From Diprion similis (lineage: Eukaryota; Arthropoda; Insecta; Hymenoptera; Diprionidae), in NCBI RefSeq assembly GCF_021155765.1, contig NC_060106.1:21354031-21418030 (forward strand): a stretch of DNA of 64,000 bases, in the 5' to 3' direction. How positions within the stretch are numbered: the first letter of the stretch is position 1; each line of letters begins with the position of its first letter. Positions 10,867 through 22,400 of this stretch are shown in pieces. The notes below the pieces were generated by a model, which searched no databases, had not been told where the DNA came from, and was given only the letters and a program-made list of their open reading frames with translations. Position numbers and translations under genes: made by a program.

Positions 10867-13800
10867 CTAACAGCTGTTCGTTGTATTTTGGTGGATCGAA
10901 TACTCGGTATCTGGGAGCAATTTTCGTTCACGAAAGCAGTCCGCTATCCATTGCTCGTCGAGAATCTTTGGCACCGATTCTCCAGCCGCAAGACTGTTAT
11001 GAATTTCTGCAGGAATATCGCTGTTCTTCAAAGCAAAGATATGAGTCACGCGATTGTCAAGTATACCAGTAGCTGTTCCACCCATGAAGCGAAACTCCAG
11101 ATTTCGTTGTTTATCGCTCGTACAAAAATATCCCACGCTGCCACGGAACACTGAGAACGGCGATGTTTCATGACCAAACAGTTCTCTGTCGATTTCCTTG
11201 TACTGCTCGTTGGTCAACTGCGAATCTTTTGCCTGCAAAGCAACACGGAAATGAACTTTTTCTATACGTATGGACTGTACCTACATAGGAAATGATAGCT
11301 CGGAGGCTTACCAATTCTGCAGCTCTTTCTAAGGACCGTTTTAAACTCTCTATATTCGTATCTTGTACATAACTATCATATGTATCATCGAAAACTGTTG
11401 ACATATGGCTTCTGGTTGACTCAGTGGCAGATAGCAGTTCCCACGGGAGCCAAGGCTGGAGGCTTGCAAAGTTTTCTGGTTTTGTAGCACGCAAAAGCCA
11501 CTCTAAATTAACAACATTGTACTTTTGACCCTGTATCATGTTTTTTACTCTGAGCTGAAAAATATTTAATTAGTATAATATGCTGATCGCTGCAACGGAT
11601 CGATGTCATAATATGAGACTCATACCTTGTTAGCAGTTCCTACAATAGCGCAAAAAGTCTTTCGGCCAGGATGCTCTACTACACTTCCCCCATGCTCGCG
11701 CACAATTTTCTCAACGCTCTCCTTGGAGATGTCGTTGTTTCCATTCACGACACAGATCTCCTTGTCGTCTAACAGTCGACTGATACGTGCAACATCGGTC
11801 TTTGCACAAGGAGTATAGTTTAGAACTTTAATAGTTCTGTCTTTCGTCTTTCTTGGAGATTTTTCTGGAAGATCTTCCAGAACATCATGTTCGGTTGCAT
11901 GACGTTTTGTCAGCTTTTGAATTACTCCACGATCCTGTAAAGTTGCATCCAACAAACACCAAGCGATAACTCAGTGAAACCTTCTTTAATTGACGTAGTG
12001 AAACTTTGCAATAACTTTACCTTTACAAGCGAGTGGAATTCCTCTGTTGTGCAGCATTCGCGCCAACTCTTCTCATCTCGTCTTCTGATTGCGACAACCC
12101 GAGGAAATCTTAAACTATATCCAGCTGGATAAGAGCTTGACCGCACCAATTCTGTGGCGCGTAACTTCAAGACTATAGAATTTTTTGGCTCAATCCACAA
12201 ATTAGGTGGTTCATTCTAAAATTGCATCATATCCGCATATTTAGGTCTATTCATGACGAGCCAAACTTCACCATTTGATATTTGCACAAAGATTGACACA
12301 TAGAATTTTTTGTAATTAATTTAACACAATCCATTCATATACAATGACGGTAGAAATATCTATGAATAAAGTGTTACCCTTGGTCCAACAACATTGTCAG
12401 GACATTTCTTAATCCAATGAGGATTCAATGTTGACAGTAATTCTTCCAATGCCTCTATCTTGATTCCAGTTCGCACCGAAGAGACTGCGTGAAATTTGAG
12501 ATCATTCGTTGTTTCAGGATCTCGAGAATGCGTCACAGCAACAAGGAAACTGTTGATACAGCCCCTGAATCTCCCTTCTCCGTAATACCCTCCGACAATA
12601 ACTAAATCTATGTCTTCTACAAGGTCCGCAGAATACTGTAAAATAATTACAGGTTTTTATGAAGGTTGTTAGTTTTGTTTGCTCTGTATCAGACCGCATG
12701 CTCTGAATGTGAGGGAGACGTTACCTCTGCCTTTATCTTATAGCAACCGCTACCCACACGGACCCCTGGTTTGTAAATGCTGTTACATTTCTTCAGAACA
12801 ATTCCCTCTTCACAAGTATCCATACTTTTGTTAAATGCGTCCAGTAATTCAGCTCTGAAGAAAACGTTTGTGCAATCAGTCTACTATCTTTGCAGTGCAA
12901 TCGTTGCAATTATTCTTAATTATCGTTTGAAATCTTATATTTGTTCTCATACTTGCTGCTAACTATTCTCGTTTGGCTTCGGACTAGGACACCTTTCTCC
13001 TCGACGAAAGCTTCCTTCAGCACCTTCAAACGTTCCGTTAAAGGTTCGTCAACAAGGAGCTTTTCGTTGTACATGATCACGTCAAAGGCAATAAAGCAGG
13101 GCTGGTGTGTGCTCGTTGGTGTCATTTTCTTCACGTCGAAACTCATTCCTTTGGATCCAAATCTCTGGCGAACCTTGTGCCACCCCATCATTTCACCATC
13201 CATAATGATAGAGCGGCAAGAAGGGTTCAACAATCTCGCAATTTTACCAGTCAGCAAACCTCCTGCATAAGACCAACAGAACTGAGATCTTACTTATTAC
13301 GTCTATTTAAAGTCCGCCAAAATGTACCGAGGCTGACCTGAAGATTTAGATTTGCCATATGCTTCTGTGAAATTAAATGCATTCCTGGAAAAATAGCTAA
13401 ACTGGCCATCTTTCATGTGCAGCTGGAATCTCTCCCCGTCATGCTTTGTCTCCACGAAATATGATTCTTGATCAGTAAAAAATTTACCAACATCATCAAT
13501 TTTACACCTTTCCAGTAGCATTGGCTTAAATGGGGAGAAAATTTCTATTCGACACTTTATTCCAATGTCTGCATTCTGCAACTTGTCACAGACATCACGG
13601 AGGCTCATTGATACGTCGAACAGTTCCACCGCATCTGAGTGATAGGCTGAAAGAGCAATATTTTTATGGGAACAAGAACGTAATTTTTATTAGGGGACCT
13701 TTGAGGATAAAATTATACGCTCAATCTAATTCAACGTTTCATTTTTATGGATCAAAAAAGTATGTGGGAAATGACTAACCACTTAGAATTTTTTTCTGCG

Positions 13801-14572
13801 AAAGTCCAAATCTCAAATCCTTGAGAAGAATCCGGATCAGCCACTTTTGCTCAACCGCACTTAATTGTTGAATAAGTTTTTGAAATTCTCCATCTTTACT
13901 GATGTTGCTGGCGTTTTTCTCCGCAATACTGTCTAGAATCGTATTTACTTGTTCAACAGTCATTGAACTTTCTTGACATTGAACACGTTCACGCAAAATT
14001 GAATATGCAATCGCTGCAAAGTCTCCACCGCTTTGCTTTCCAGATATCGGAACTCTGTCAAATAACAAGCGTATTGAAAATACATTGATATCTTATGAGC
14101 TCAAAATAGAAGCGTACATCTTATGGATATTAATCTTGGATATTGAAGTGAAGCCAAAGGTAATTTACTTGTAGTGCAGTAATTCCTGAGCATCTTTGCT
14201 GGTCTGTCCAAGTCCTAAGACTCGTACATATAACTTTGCCAAAGCTGTTTGTTTCAGACCGTAAGCTCCACGCTCACGATCGTGCAGTGGCAGGAGTAGT
14301 CTCAGTATTGGAAAAAATGAAATGTCCTTGAATGTGATGGAAGTCATGTATTCACAAATTTTATCCATTTTTAACAAGACTGTATTTCGTTTGTCAATCA
14401 AATTACTTACCGCGTCTTTATCTTTCTCTTTCAATTTCTCACTCAAATCGCGACATTTCTTGATCAAAAATTCCAAGTGGCTAGATTTTGAGGCAGCTTG
14501 TGCTTTGAATATTCTATCGAGAACCGTACAAAAATCTCTGAATTTAATTTTTGAGGCCAATGTAAGCGTCAT
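10867..14572 (-). CDS. Lig4: DNA ligase IV (ATP-dependent, non-homologous end joining)
   Basis: This nuclear enzyme seals double-strand breaks in NHEJ as a complex with XRCC4. The ten coding exons in transcription order are 14572-14169, 14054-13780, 13646-13338, 13262-12953, 12854-12725, 12635-12378, 12215-12021, 11934-11626, 11554-11312 and 11232-10867. All are GT-AG and phase-consistent and give 932 aa (human about 911). The order is N-terminal DNA-binding domain (about 1-230), then the adenylation domain with the catalytic lysine K294 in ETKHDGER. Next come MDGEMMGW, EEGIVLKK and the YKIKAE motif, the OB fold, and tandem BRCT domains (about 640-740 and 815-925). The linker between the BRCTs keeps the XRCC4-binding pattern (DDTYDSYVQDTNIESLKR). 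ATG at 14572 is the first in frame and fits the family length. The gene sits in tandem behind GTF3C3 with 375 bp between them. Confidence 0.96.
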
Positions 14573-14946
14573 CTTCCTACAAAAAAAATTATTTTATAAA
14601 GTTGAATTTGAGTAATAACTCCAATAAATATGTCAAGTTATTCTTATTGCTGCAGAGCAGCCTATTTCGTAAATCAGTCCTTATGAGATACTGATAAGAA
14701 TACGTTCTAAAGTTGTATTAAATTATCTTGAAACCAATACGTAGTGTGTGACTATAAACCATTTCTATCACAACACTTTGCTCTCATATAAAATGAGCCG
14801 TGTGCCTTCAAGTGATGCATACATGCACATAAAGAACAGATGCGGATAGACATGGTAAATCGTAGTGAGACTCTTTGATTGTTCATGTATTTTCTTCTTT
14901 ATTTCTTATCACATTTTTAGAAATAAGTTAACGCACAATAGATATT
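14573..14946 (-). other. Short spacer between GTF3C3 and DNA ligase IV
   Basis: This 374-bp spacer must contain the GTF3C3 3' UTR and the ligase IV promoter and 5' UTR. A minus-strand AATAAA at 14903-14898, 44 nt past the GTF3C3 stop, is the likely polyadenylation signal. Confidence 0.5.
14898..14903 (-). terminator. Polyadenylation signal AATAAA of GTF3C3
   Basis: AATAAA read on the minus strand, 44 nt downstream of the TGA at 14947-14949 and upstream of the ligase IV start. Confidence 0.5.
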
Positions 14947-17900
14947 TCACACAGTAATATAATCCTCCAGGTACATTCTGGCCATATCCTCGTTTTCTGA
15001 GTTAGTATAAATAAGATGAAGGTTGAAAGCAGCCTCTCGTTTCAGGTCCAAAAGATGCGGCATTTGGGAAACGAGACTGGACGGAGTTGATTCCAAAACA
15101 AGTTTGTAATGGTGAACGGCAGCCGGCAAAAGACCGAGTTGATGAAAAGCTCGAGCTGTATTGTAGCTAGTTTCCTGTTCACCGCCTTTGCCTCTCATCT
15201 GTGTATATTTCGTCAGAAATGCAATAGCTGAAAGGACAGGTCCTTTGAGTGTCTTTTGGGAGATCAATAAACTGATTTTCTAACTAGTATAAAAAGGATG
15301 ACCTTATAGCTTTGGATACCTTGTATAACGAGTTGATTCTTTTTAACGGAGAACCTTTGACAAGCCATTTGCAAAAGTGTAACAGCGATCAATAAAGCCA
15401 GGAGCGCACTGGGCCCGACTTTAAACAAAGACACATAATCGTTGAGAGCATACTTGTATGTTCCGGAGACTAGACAGTTGTTGGCATGCAGAACATGCAA
15501 GTATGAAAAAGCTTCCACCCTTCCGAGTAGCCTCATGATAAACCTATTGTGTCTGCAATCCTCTGCCCTTTGGATAATGATATTCATCAGATTCCATGAA
15601 TTTGATCTTCTGCAAACTCGGACCAATTCTCTAACTATGTTGTATCCGTGATACGAATCGTTATTGTGTATGCAAGAGATTAAACATAGAAATGTGATGT
15701 GAGAACTCTTTTTTTCAAATCTTTTTGACGTCATTGCACCAAAAGCCAATCTTTGGAACAAACCGTATCTTTTTTTTTTGCACGCCAGTTGGCACATCTG
15801 TAAAAATAATGAGAATTCATTCCTCAGACTCGGTTGATTCTCCACTGTGAAGCACGGAGCATTTTCATCCTCAAAAGTTTCCCCGCGAGACATGCGATAA
15901 AGTTGGAGGGCATCAAGGCGTTGTTTTACTCCTGTAGCTTTGGTCAATGTTATTAACTCTGCTTTCGACCTCAAAGAGACGCAATGTCTTGAAAGTAGAA
16001 GCATTCCAGATTGAAAATATTCATTGTAGCGTTTCACTTTTAGGAGTAGTACAGTTCTTTGGTAAACCACTCCAGGATCTAACAGATCTGTTTCTGGATC
16101 TTGTTTCAATACTTCTATAGCTTTGTTGAACTGTCCCCTAAGTTTGTAAAGCTTGGCAAGTTCAAGTCTCGCCCCCAAATGTTGAGGCGACAGCTGTCTC
16201 ACCATCTCATAAGAATTTACAGCTCGCTTCAAATCTTTGCATCCTACCCAACACTCTGCATGCCTCAGCCAAACTGCTGCTAAACTGAAGTTTTTACTCT
16301 CGATCAAGGGTTCTAATAGCTGTAGCGCTTTTCGGAATTTCTTTTTACCCATCAATGCTTCGGCTACATCTAAAAACAAATCACCTGAAACTTCCGGATC
16401 TACTTCAGTGAGAAATCTTGGTAAGAAGGCATCAGTCCATTTAGTTTCGTTCAATTCAACGAGGGTTATCAGGAACTTAGCCTTCAAGTCCATTACAACG
16501 TCATTCGGTAATTCACACGATTCAATAATGGGATTCTCCTCCGTTACATCCCCTTCATCTTTAATTATTGAGCGCGAGTCTTTGTAGGTGATTTTAATGC
16601 TTGTATATCTTGTTAATATATCTAAGCATTTGTGGAATTGTTTCAGTGCGATTAACAATTCCGTCATCACATTTACCTCCTCGAGGGTGATGAGGTCAGG
16701 ACATTTGGTGAAAAGTTGATCCATGGCTTCCAAAGCCTGTTCGTTATTGTTCTCTTGCATAAAATGTTTTGCCAAACTCTTTGCATACGCTAGAATATTC
16801 GCCCCATCTTCTGGTCCTAAATGATGCAGCAGCTTCATGTAGCCTTTCAAGGCTCCTTTTTTGTCTCCAATTTGATTTTGCAGCTTTGCGCGTTGCTTGT
16901 ATAAACTTATGTCCTTAGGACTGGCTTGTATAGCTTTGGTAAAACATGTTATCGTTTGTCTTATGTTCCCGGACTCCAGCGATAATGTGGCTAGTTTAAT
17001 CCACTGGTCGGCATCTCTTGGGCTCAAATGAGCGGCAATCAGTGCAAATTGTAACGATTTTTCTGGTTGATCATTTTCGTAAATCATTGCCAATGTATGA
17101 AATGGTTCTGGCGCACTAGGGACTTGTCTGTGAAAATCCCATTAAAAATTATTTGTAATTCGTATAGCTGAATTATTAGTTTCACAGTAAATATTCAGTC
17201 ACTTGCCTAATTATTTCCATACACATTTGCGAAGCAAGGGATACCTCGCCTCTAGCAAATCTCAAATTAGCTTCTCCCATCAGACCTTGTAAAGCGGTTG
17301 GTAAAGTTCGCTTTTTTCTACGGTTTGGTTTTTGTTGCGATGTATTTAATGTTTTCTGAGCTTTTTTTTGTCCAATTTTTTTACTCGCGACAAGCTCATT
17401 TTCAAAAGCCCGCCTGAAATTTGAGAGTCTCATATGAAATATAGAATAATTCAATTTGTGCTGCGTAGATTGTCGAAAGAGTTCGCCTGAATGAAAAAAT
17501 CTGATGTCCAAATGCTTTTCAAACCCAAATCATTGCTGCGTTGATCTTGCATCATTGGGACATTCAAAGTATTGGCAAAACTTTTCACTTTCCATCCTAC
17601 CTGTTAGATTCAATATCAGGAGTTTCTGTTTCGATTCCTTCATCCATTCTCAAGGAATATTCAGAAAATGTTAGTTCCCCGTTTAAGAATTGCTTTGTCA
17701 AGCGGTCCTCCTCATCTACATGAAACCTATCAGATTCTTCTGGGTCGTCGGTAGATTCGGGATTCAAATTCTCTTTAGAAGTTACCGTCTCATTCTTCTG
17801 CTCTGGATTTATCACATTATTATCATCTCCTATTTCCTGAATTTCCAGTGCTTCAGCCTCAACAAACTCAGTCATGTCGACATCCATCCATGTTATGGCA

Positions 17901-18022
17901 TTTTGATCCAATTCTTCTATAATTACTGGTGCCAACGAAGTATCACTCTCAATTATGACTTCACTTTCCGAACTTGAATCACGAGGCCCAACAATCATCG
18001 TTGCTGGCTTTTTCTCGGCCAT
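14947..18022 (-). CDS. GTF3C3: General transcription factor 3C polypeptide 3 (TFIIIC TPR subunit, TFIIIC102 / Tfc4 family)
   Basis: This is a scaffold subunit of TFIIIC, which binds the A/B boxes of tRNA genes and recruits TFIIIB and Pol III in the nucleus. Exons are 18022-17601, 17413-17207, 17127-15320 and 15227-14947, giving 905 aa (human 886). Residues 1-140 are acidic. A basic linker (NRRKKRTLP) follows, then GLMGEANLRFARGE, a family hallmark, and a long array of TPR repeats to the C terminus, including LRHAECWVG and FHQLGLLPAAVHHYK. Intron 2 appears to be GC-AG: only an AG|GCAAGT donor keeps the conserved CMEIIRQVPSAPEPFHTLAMIYE-like join in frame, whereas the neighbouring GTGACT donor breaks it. 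The last intron uses GTATCC, which aligns with the human protein without a gap. The gene is head-to-head with site-1 protease. Confidence 0.93.
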
Positions 18023-19499
18023 GTTGACTATGAATAATATTATACCTGCAATCGAGTACCCACCCAATGATTTCTACATCAGTTTTCAAATAACGAAAAC
18101 ATGTTATGAGAAATAACAACCAAGAAATAATAACTGTACTGTGTGAATTAAAATTTAAGATTTTTATAGAGATTAAATAATTAGAAACATATAAAGGGCC
18201 CGATTCTAAAGTTTAAACACAATAGTAGCTTTTTGTACTACGACCAGGGCTGTGTGTGGCATCTCCGCAAAATTTGTTGACTCTGAAATAGAATATGTAA
18301 TAGCATACAAGCATTTTCACCTTTTCTCCAGTTATTTCCACGGAAATTGTCGAATCCACAAAGAAATAAGTTCTGTGATCGAGTAGATTAGGGTTATGTT
18401 CAGGTCAGAATGAATGATTCTTTATGTAATTCTACATAATCGCAAAAGATTGTTAAATTTAAAATTTACACAATATACATAGAACATGTATAATCAATTG
18501 CAACCGAACAAAACTTGTAGGATGCTTTTATGGTTACCATCACCAGCTGTCAAGTGTAAGCGTCAACTCCACCTGAGTCAACTCGTCTATTTTTAAGGGT
18601 TTTTAACCTCAAATCACTTGTTCAGCATTTGTGTGAGGTGCTGCTATCTGGTGTAATCTCAGTCTTTTCAATCCGGCACATTGCCCGTTACCCCCGTTAC
18701 CAATCGTTACACCAGCATTCGATTAAAGTTGATTTGCGTTTGAGTTGTTTATTTATTTGTTTGGTTAATATGCAGATTTACAGAAGATAACATCGCAGTT
18801 ACCACGTGTCGTTAAATTTCAACACTTCGTTATTACTTTCCAAGAATGTTCGAATTTAGCAAAACTTGAAACATCTTTGATACGTTGAATACAAGAACGA
18901 TGCCAGTGGAAAAAAGTGAGGTTATGATATAAGGAATATTAGTAATACTAGGCCGAGGGTGAGCGAGGTTTAATTCATATTTAATTTTTTTCTATTCGAC
19001 CACAGCGACGGAACTCGGACAAAATCATGATTTAAAAGTCATATATATATTATACTCTTCAGGCTTTTTCAGATTCTATCATATATTTATCTTGAACTTG
19101 TTAGACTGGCTCTTAAAACTTACTTAAAAATAAATTAAATTGAATATGTTTGTACGTATTATGTGATCTAAGTAATATTAGATGAAGTTATTATACAGAT
19201 TGAATCTTGACTGTGTATCTTCGAACTTACTCATCTCCAGTATGATTAATTAAAAGTCTGGTTATCTGAGTATTACTTTTTCTGATTACATATAATTTAA
19301 ACTGTTTCATAATAATTTTTAATATTTCTCTGTGCATCCCTAGTGCATGGATTCATAAACCAAAGAAATACGCAGTTGAATCATATTTTTCCTTTTCTGC
19401 TTCTAGCTGTACAACGGCGACGATGAAATGTGATAATATTTTTGAGAGAAAATAACTATTGGCTTCCATTGATTGTCCCGAAGAAGAGGAGGCAGTAGT
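18023..19499. promoter_or_regulatory. Divergent promoter region between GTF3C3 and site-1 protease
   Basis: A 1.48-kb AT-rich spacer separates the two divergent start codons and contains no credible coding exon. It must contain the 5' ends of both genes, possibly with a non-coding first exon for the protease. I cannot place transcription starts from sequence alone. Confidence 0.5.
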
Positions 19500-22400
19500 A
19501 TGAAGCCACGCACAAGTCTTCTAATCACGCTCCAAGTCTTACTGATTGTGTCGATCGTTGAACCCTTAGACAACCATCAGAAACATTCCAAGAAAGAAGA
19601 AAAGAAAGAAAATCATGTCAATGACCCTTGCCACGATCAGTCTACTCGATGCAACGGTACGCAGGATGGACAAGAGGTCCAGATCCAATTCTCAAGCCGA
19701 GTAGTAAAGAACGAGTACATTGTAGCTTTCAAAGGATACTATAAACCGGGTACTCGTAAAAGCTATATTGGGGCTGCCTTGAATTCCTCTGGAGTCGGTC
19801 ACTGGCAGATTTTATCTAGAGATAATCCAGCCAGTGGATATCCAAGCGATTTTGACGTTGTTCTATTGGAAGAAACCGACAGGCGCAATGGACTCAGCGC
19901 CCTGAGTGATCATCCCCTGGTTAGAAGAGTGACGCCGCAAAGAGTTGTGCATAGAACTTTGAAGTATCTGAACACTACAGAAGATGGGGATATGCCGGAA
20001 TATAAAAACTTCAAACGAAAAATTAATGGCTATGTAAGTATTGCCAATCATTTTAATTTATAGCTAACAATATGTTGCAAGGAATATTCCTGTCGTACTT
20101 TCTCAGAAAATGAATTAGAGCTTTGGTTTTCGACTATTGATTGGATGAATTTTTTACTTCTCAGATACAAAATTGAAACAAGAAAATAATGTTTGTGTTA
20201 CACAGCGCACTGCCTTGGAATAAAAACAAATGCTTACAGTTCTCTGCATTTCGATATCGAAGACGAACTGTAATAATACACAAAAATAGAAAAATTCTTC
20301 ACTTCAATTTATCCATTTTAGAACAACCAGTTTTGGCAACCAGCGGCACGTTATGCTAACCGCCGACTTCTACGTGCGATTCCTCGCCAAATCACCGGCA
20401 TACTACAAGCAGATGCACTGTGGGGAATAGGTATCACTGGACATGGTATAAAGGTAGACTTTCTTGAACACTTGTTACTAGTTTGCCAAATAATAAGGTA
20501 CAAACAAAAAATGGTGTGCAACGCCCTGGAATCCAGAACTGTAGTTTTTTTTTTCCCTAGAATTGACTTAACCGATTTGTTGGAAAATTCAATATTATTG
20601 AAAGAGTTTTTACAGACGCAGTGGACAGATTTTCAGTTTGATAAATTCATAACATTCGTCAAATGTACTTTTTCCATGCTAATCCCTTTGCAGCCTTTCT
20701 TTCAAGTCAACGCCATTTCTCTTCGATCCCTTCGCAATACATATTGATCAATGAATTTTCATGCGGCAGGTGGCAGTCTTTGATACCGGTTTGGCTGCAA
20801 GTCATCCACACTTCAAAAAAATTAAGGAACGAACAAATTGGACAAACGAAAAAACCTTGGAAGATGGTCTTGGGCACGGTACGTTTGTGGCTGGTGTAAT
20901 AGCTTCAGTTTCACGTGACTGTTTAGGCTTTGCACCAGACGCCGAGCTGCACATATTCAGGGTATTCACTAACGCTCAAGTCTCCTATACATCGTGGTTT
21001 CTTGATGCGTTCAACTACGCGATTCTCGCCAAAATAGCTGTTCTGAACCTCAGTATCGGGGGTCCAGATTTTATGGATCACCCTTTTGTTGACAAAGTTT
21101 GGGAGTTGACAGCGAACGGTGTGATAATGGTTTCAGCAATTGGGAACGACGGTCCTTTATACGGGTAAAAATTCGTTCATATATTTCTATTGGTGTAAGA
21201 AATCTGAGGCAGTTATCAAAAATACTAATACCAATAATTATCCATTTTATTTACGTAGGACACTCAACAACCCAGCAGATCAGATGGATGTTATAGGAGT
21301 AGGTGGTATCAACTGGGACGATCAGATTGCAAGGTTTTCGTCACGTGGTATGACAACATGGGAATTACCCTCGGGTTATGGACGAGTGAAGCCTGATCTG
21401 GTCACATATGGATCAGGAGTGCGAGGATCTGCCTTGCAGAGTGGGTGCCGTACTTTATCTGGCACCTCGGTTGCTAGCCCAGTAGTTGCTGGGGCTGTAG
21501 CTCTGCTGGCCAGTGGTTTTTTGCCAACAAATTCCGCATCAAGTCAGCCTGGCAACATTCAAAAAGTTAGTTCTCAGCGAAATTTTTGAATTATTATTCA
21601 TTTTCGGTTGTTGGCTCGATAGATGGATAATCAGATTTCGTAATCAAGATATTTAAGGACAGTTTCATAAACCAATGCGTTGATCTTCATTGTTCCCCGA
21701 ACATTCTTATCACCTTTTTTATTTCATTTTCTCGAGAATTTAAGTCACGTTTTTACTAGCTTCTCGTAATTATGTCTTATTGCCTTTATCAAAGAGCCTA
21801 ACAAGTTCTTTCTCTTATCTCTTTTTTTCTAAATGGAAGGTGACTCCTGCGAGCATGAAACAGGCACTTCTGGGATCAGCGCGTCGCTTACCAGGGGTTG
21901 GGATGTTCGAACAGGGTGCTGGAAGACTCGACCTCCTTCGAGCTTTCCACTTTCTACGATCATATAGGCCGATGGCTACGCTGAGCCCCAGGTCAATGAT
22001 AATATCCAATCTAATACAAATTATTAATCAAAATCTACGATTTTGCACCAACTTAGAAAGATTCAGACGAATTTATATTGGGTAATTGAATAGTAACGAT
22101 ACGTTATAATTTTTGGTGAGCAGCTACATAGATCTTACGGAATGCCAGTACATGTGGCCTTACTGCACCCAAGCGGTTTATCACAGCGGAATGCCAACAA
22201 TAGTAAACGTTACTATAATTAATGGACTGGGAGTGTCAGGGCACGTGACTTCTGTTAAATGGCATCCATACTCACGCGACGGCAATGGTGATCGCATCGA
22301 GGTCTCCTTGACTCACAGCGACGTTCTTTGGCCATGGTCAGGGTGGCTCGCTGTTGCTATAACTGTTCCTGCCTCCGCTAGTGATTGGCAGGGTGTCGCA

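Noticed and set aside
15300-15320. Donor at 15303 (AAG|GTCATC) for GTF3C3 intron 3
   Set aside because: It leaves the wrong phase for the acceptor at 15227. The donor at 15319 gives a gap-free alignment with the known protein.
17203-17213. Ordinary GT donor (GTGACT) for GTF3C3 intron 2
   Set aside because: It gives a phase that runs into a stop at once in exon 3 and breaks a conserved protein segment. The GC donor four bases upstream fits.
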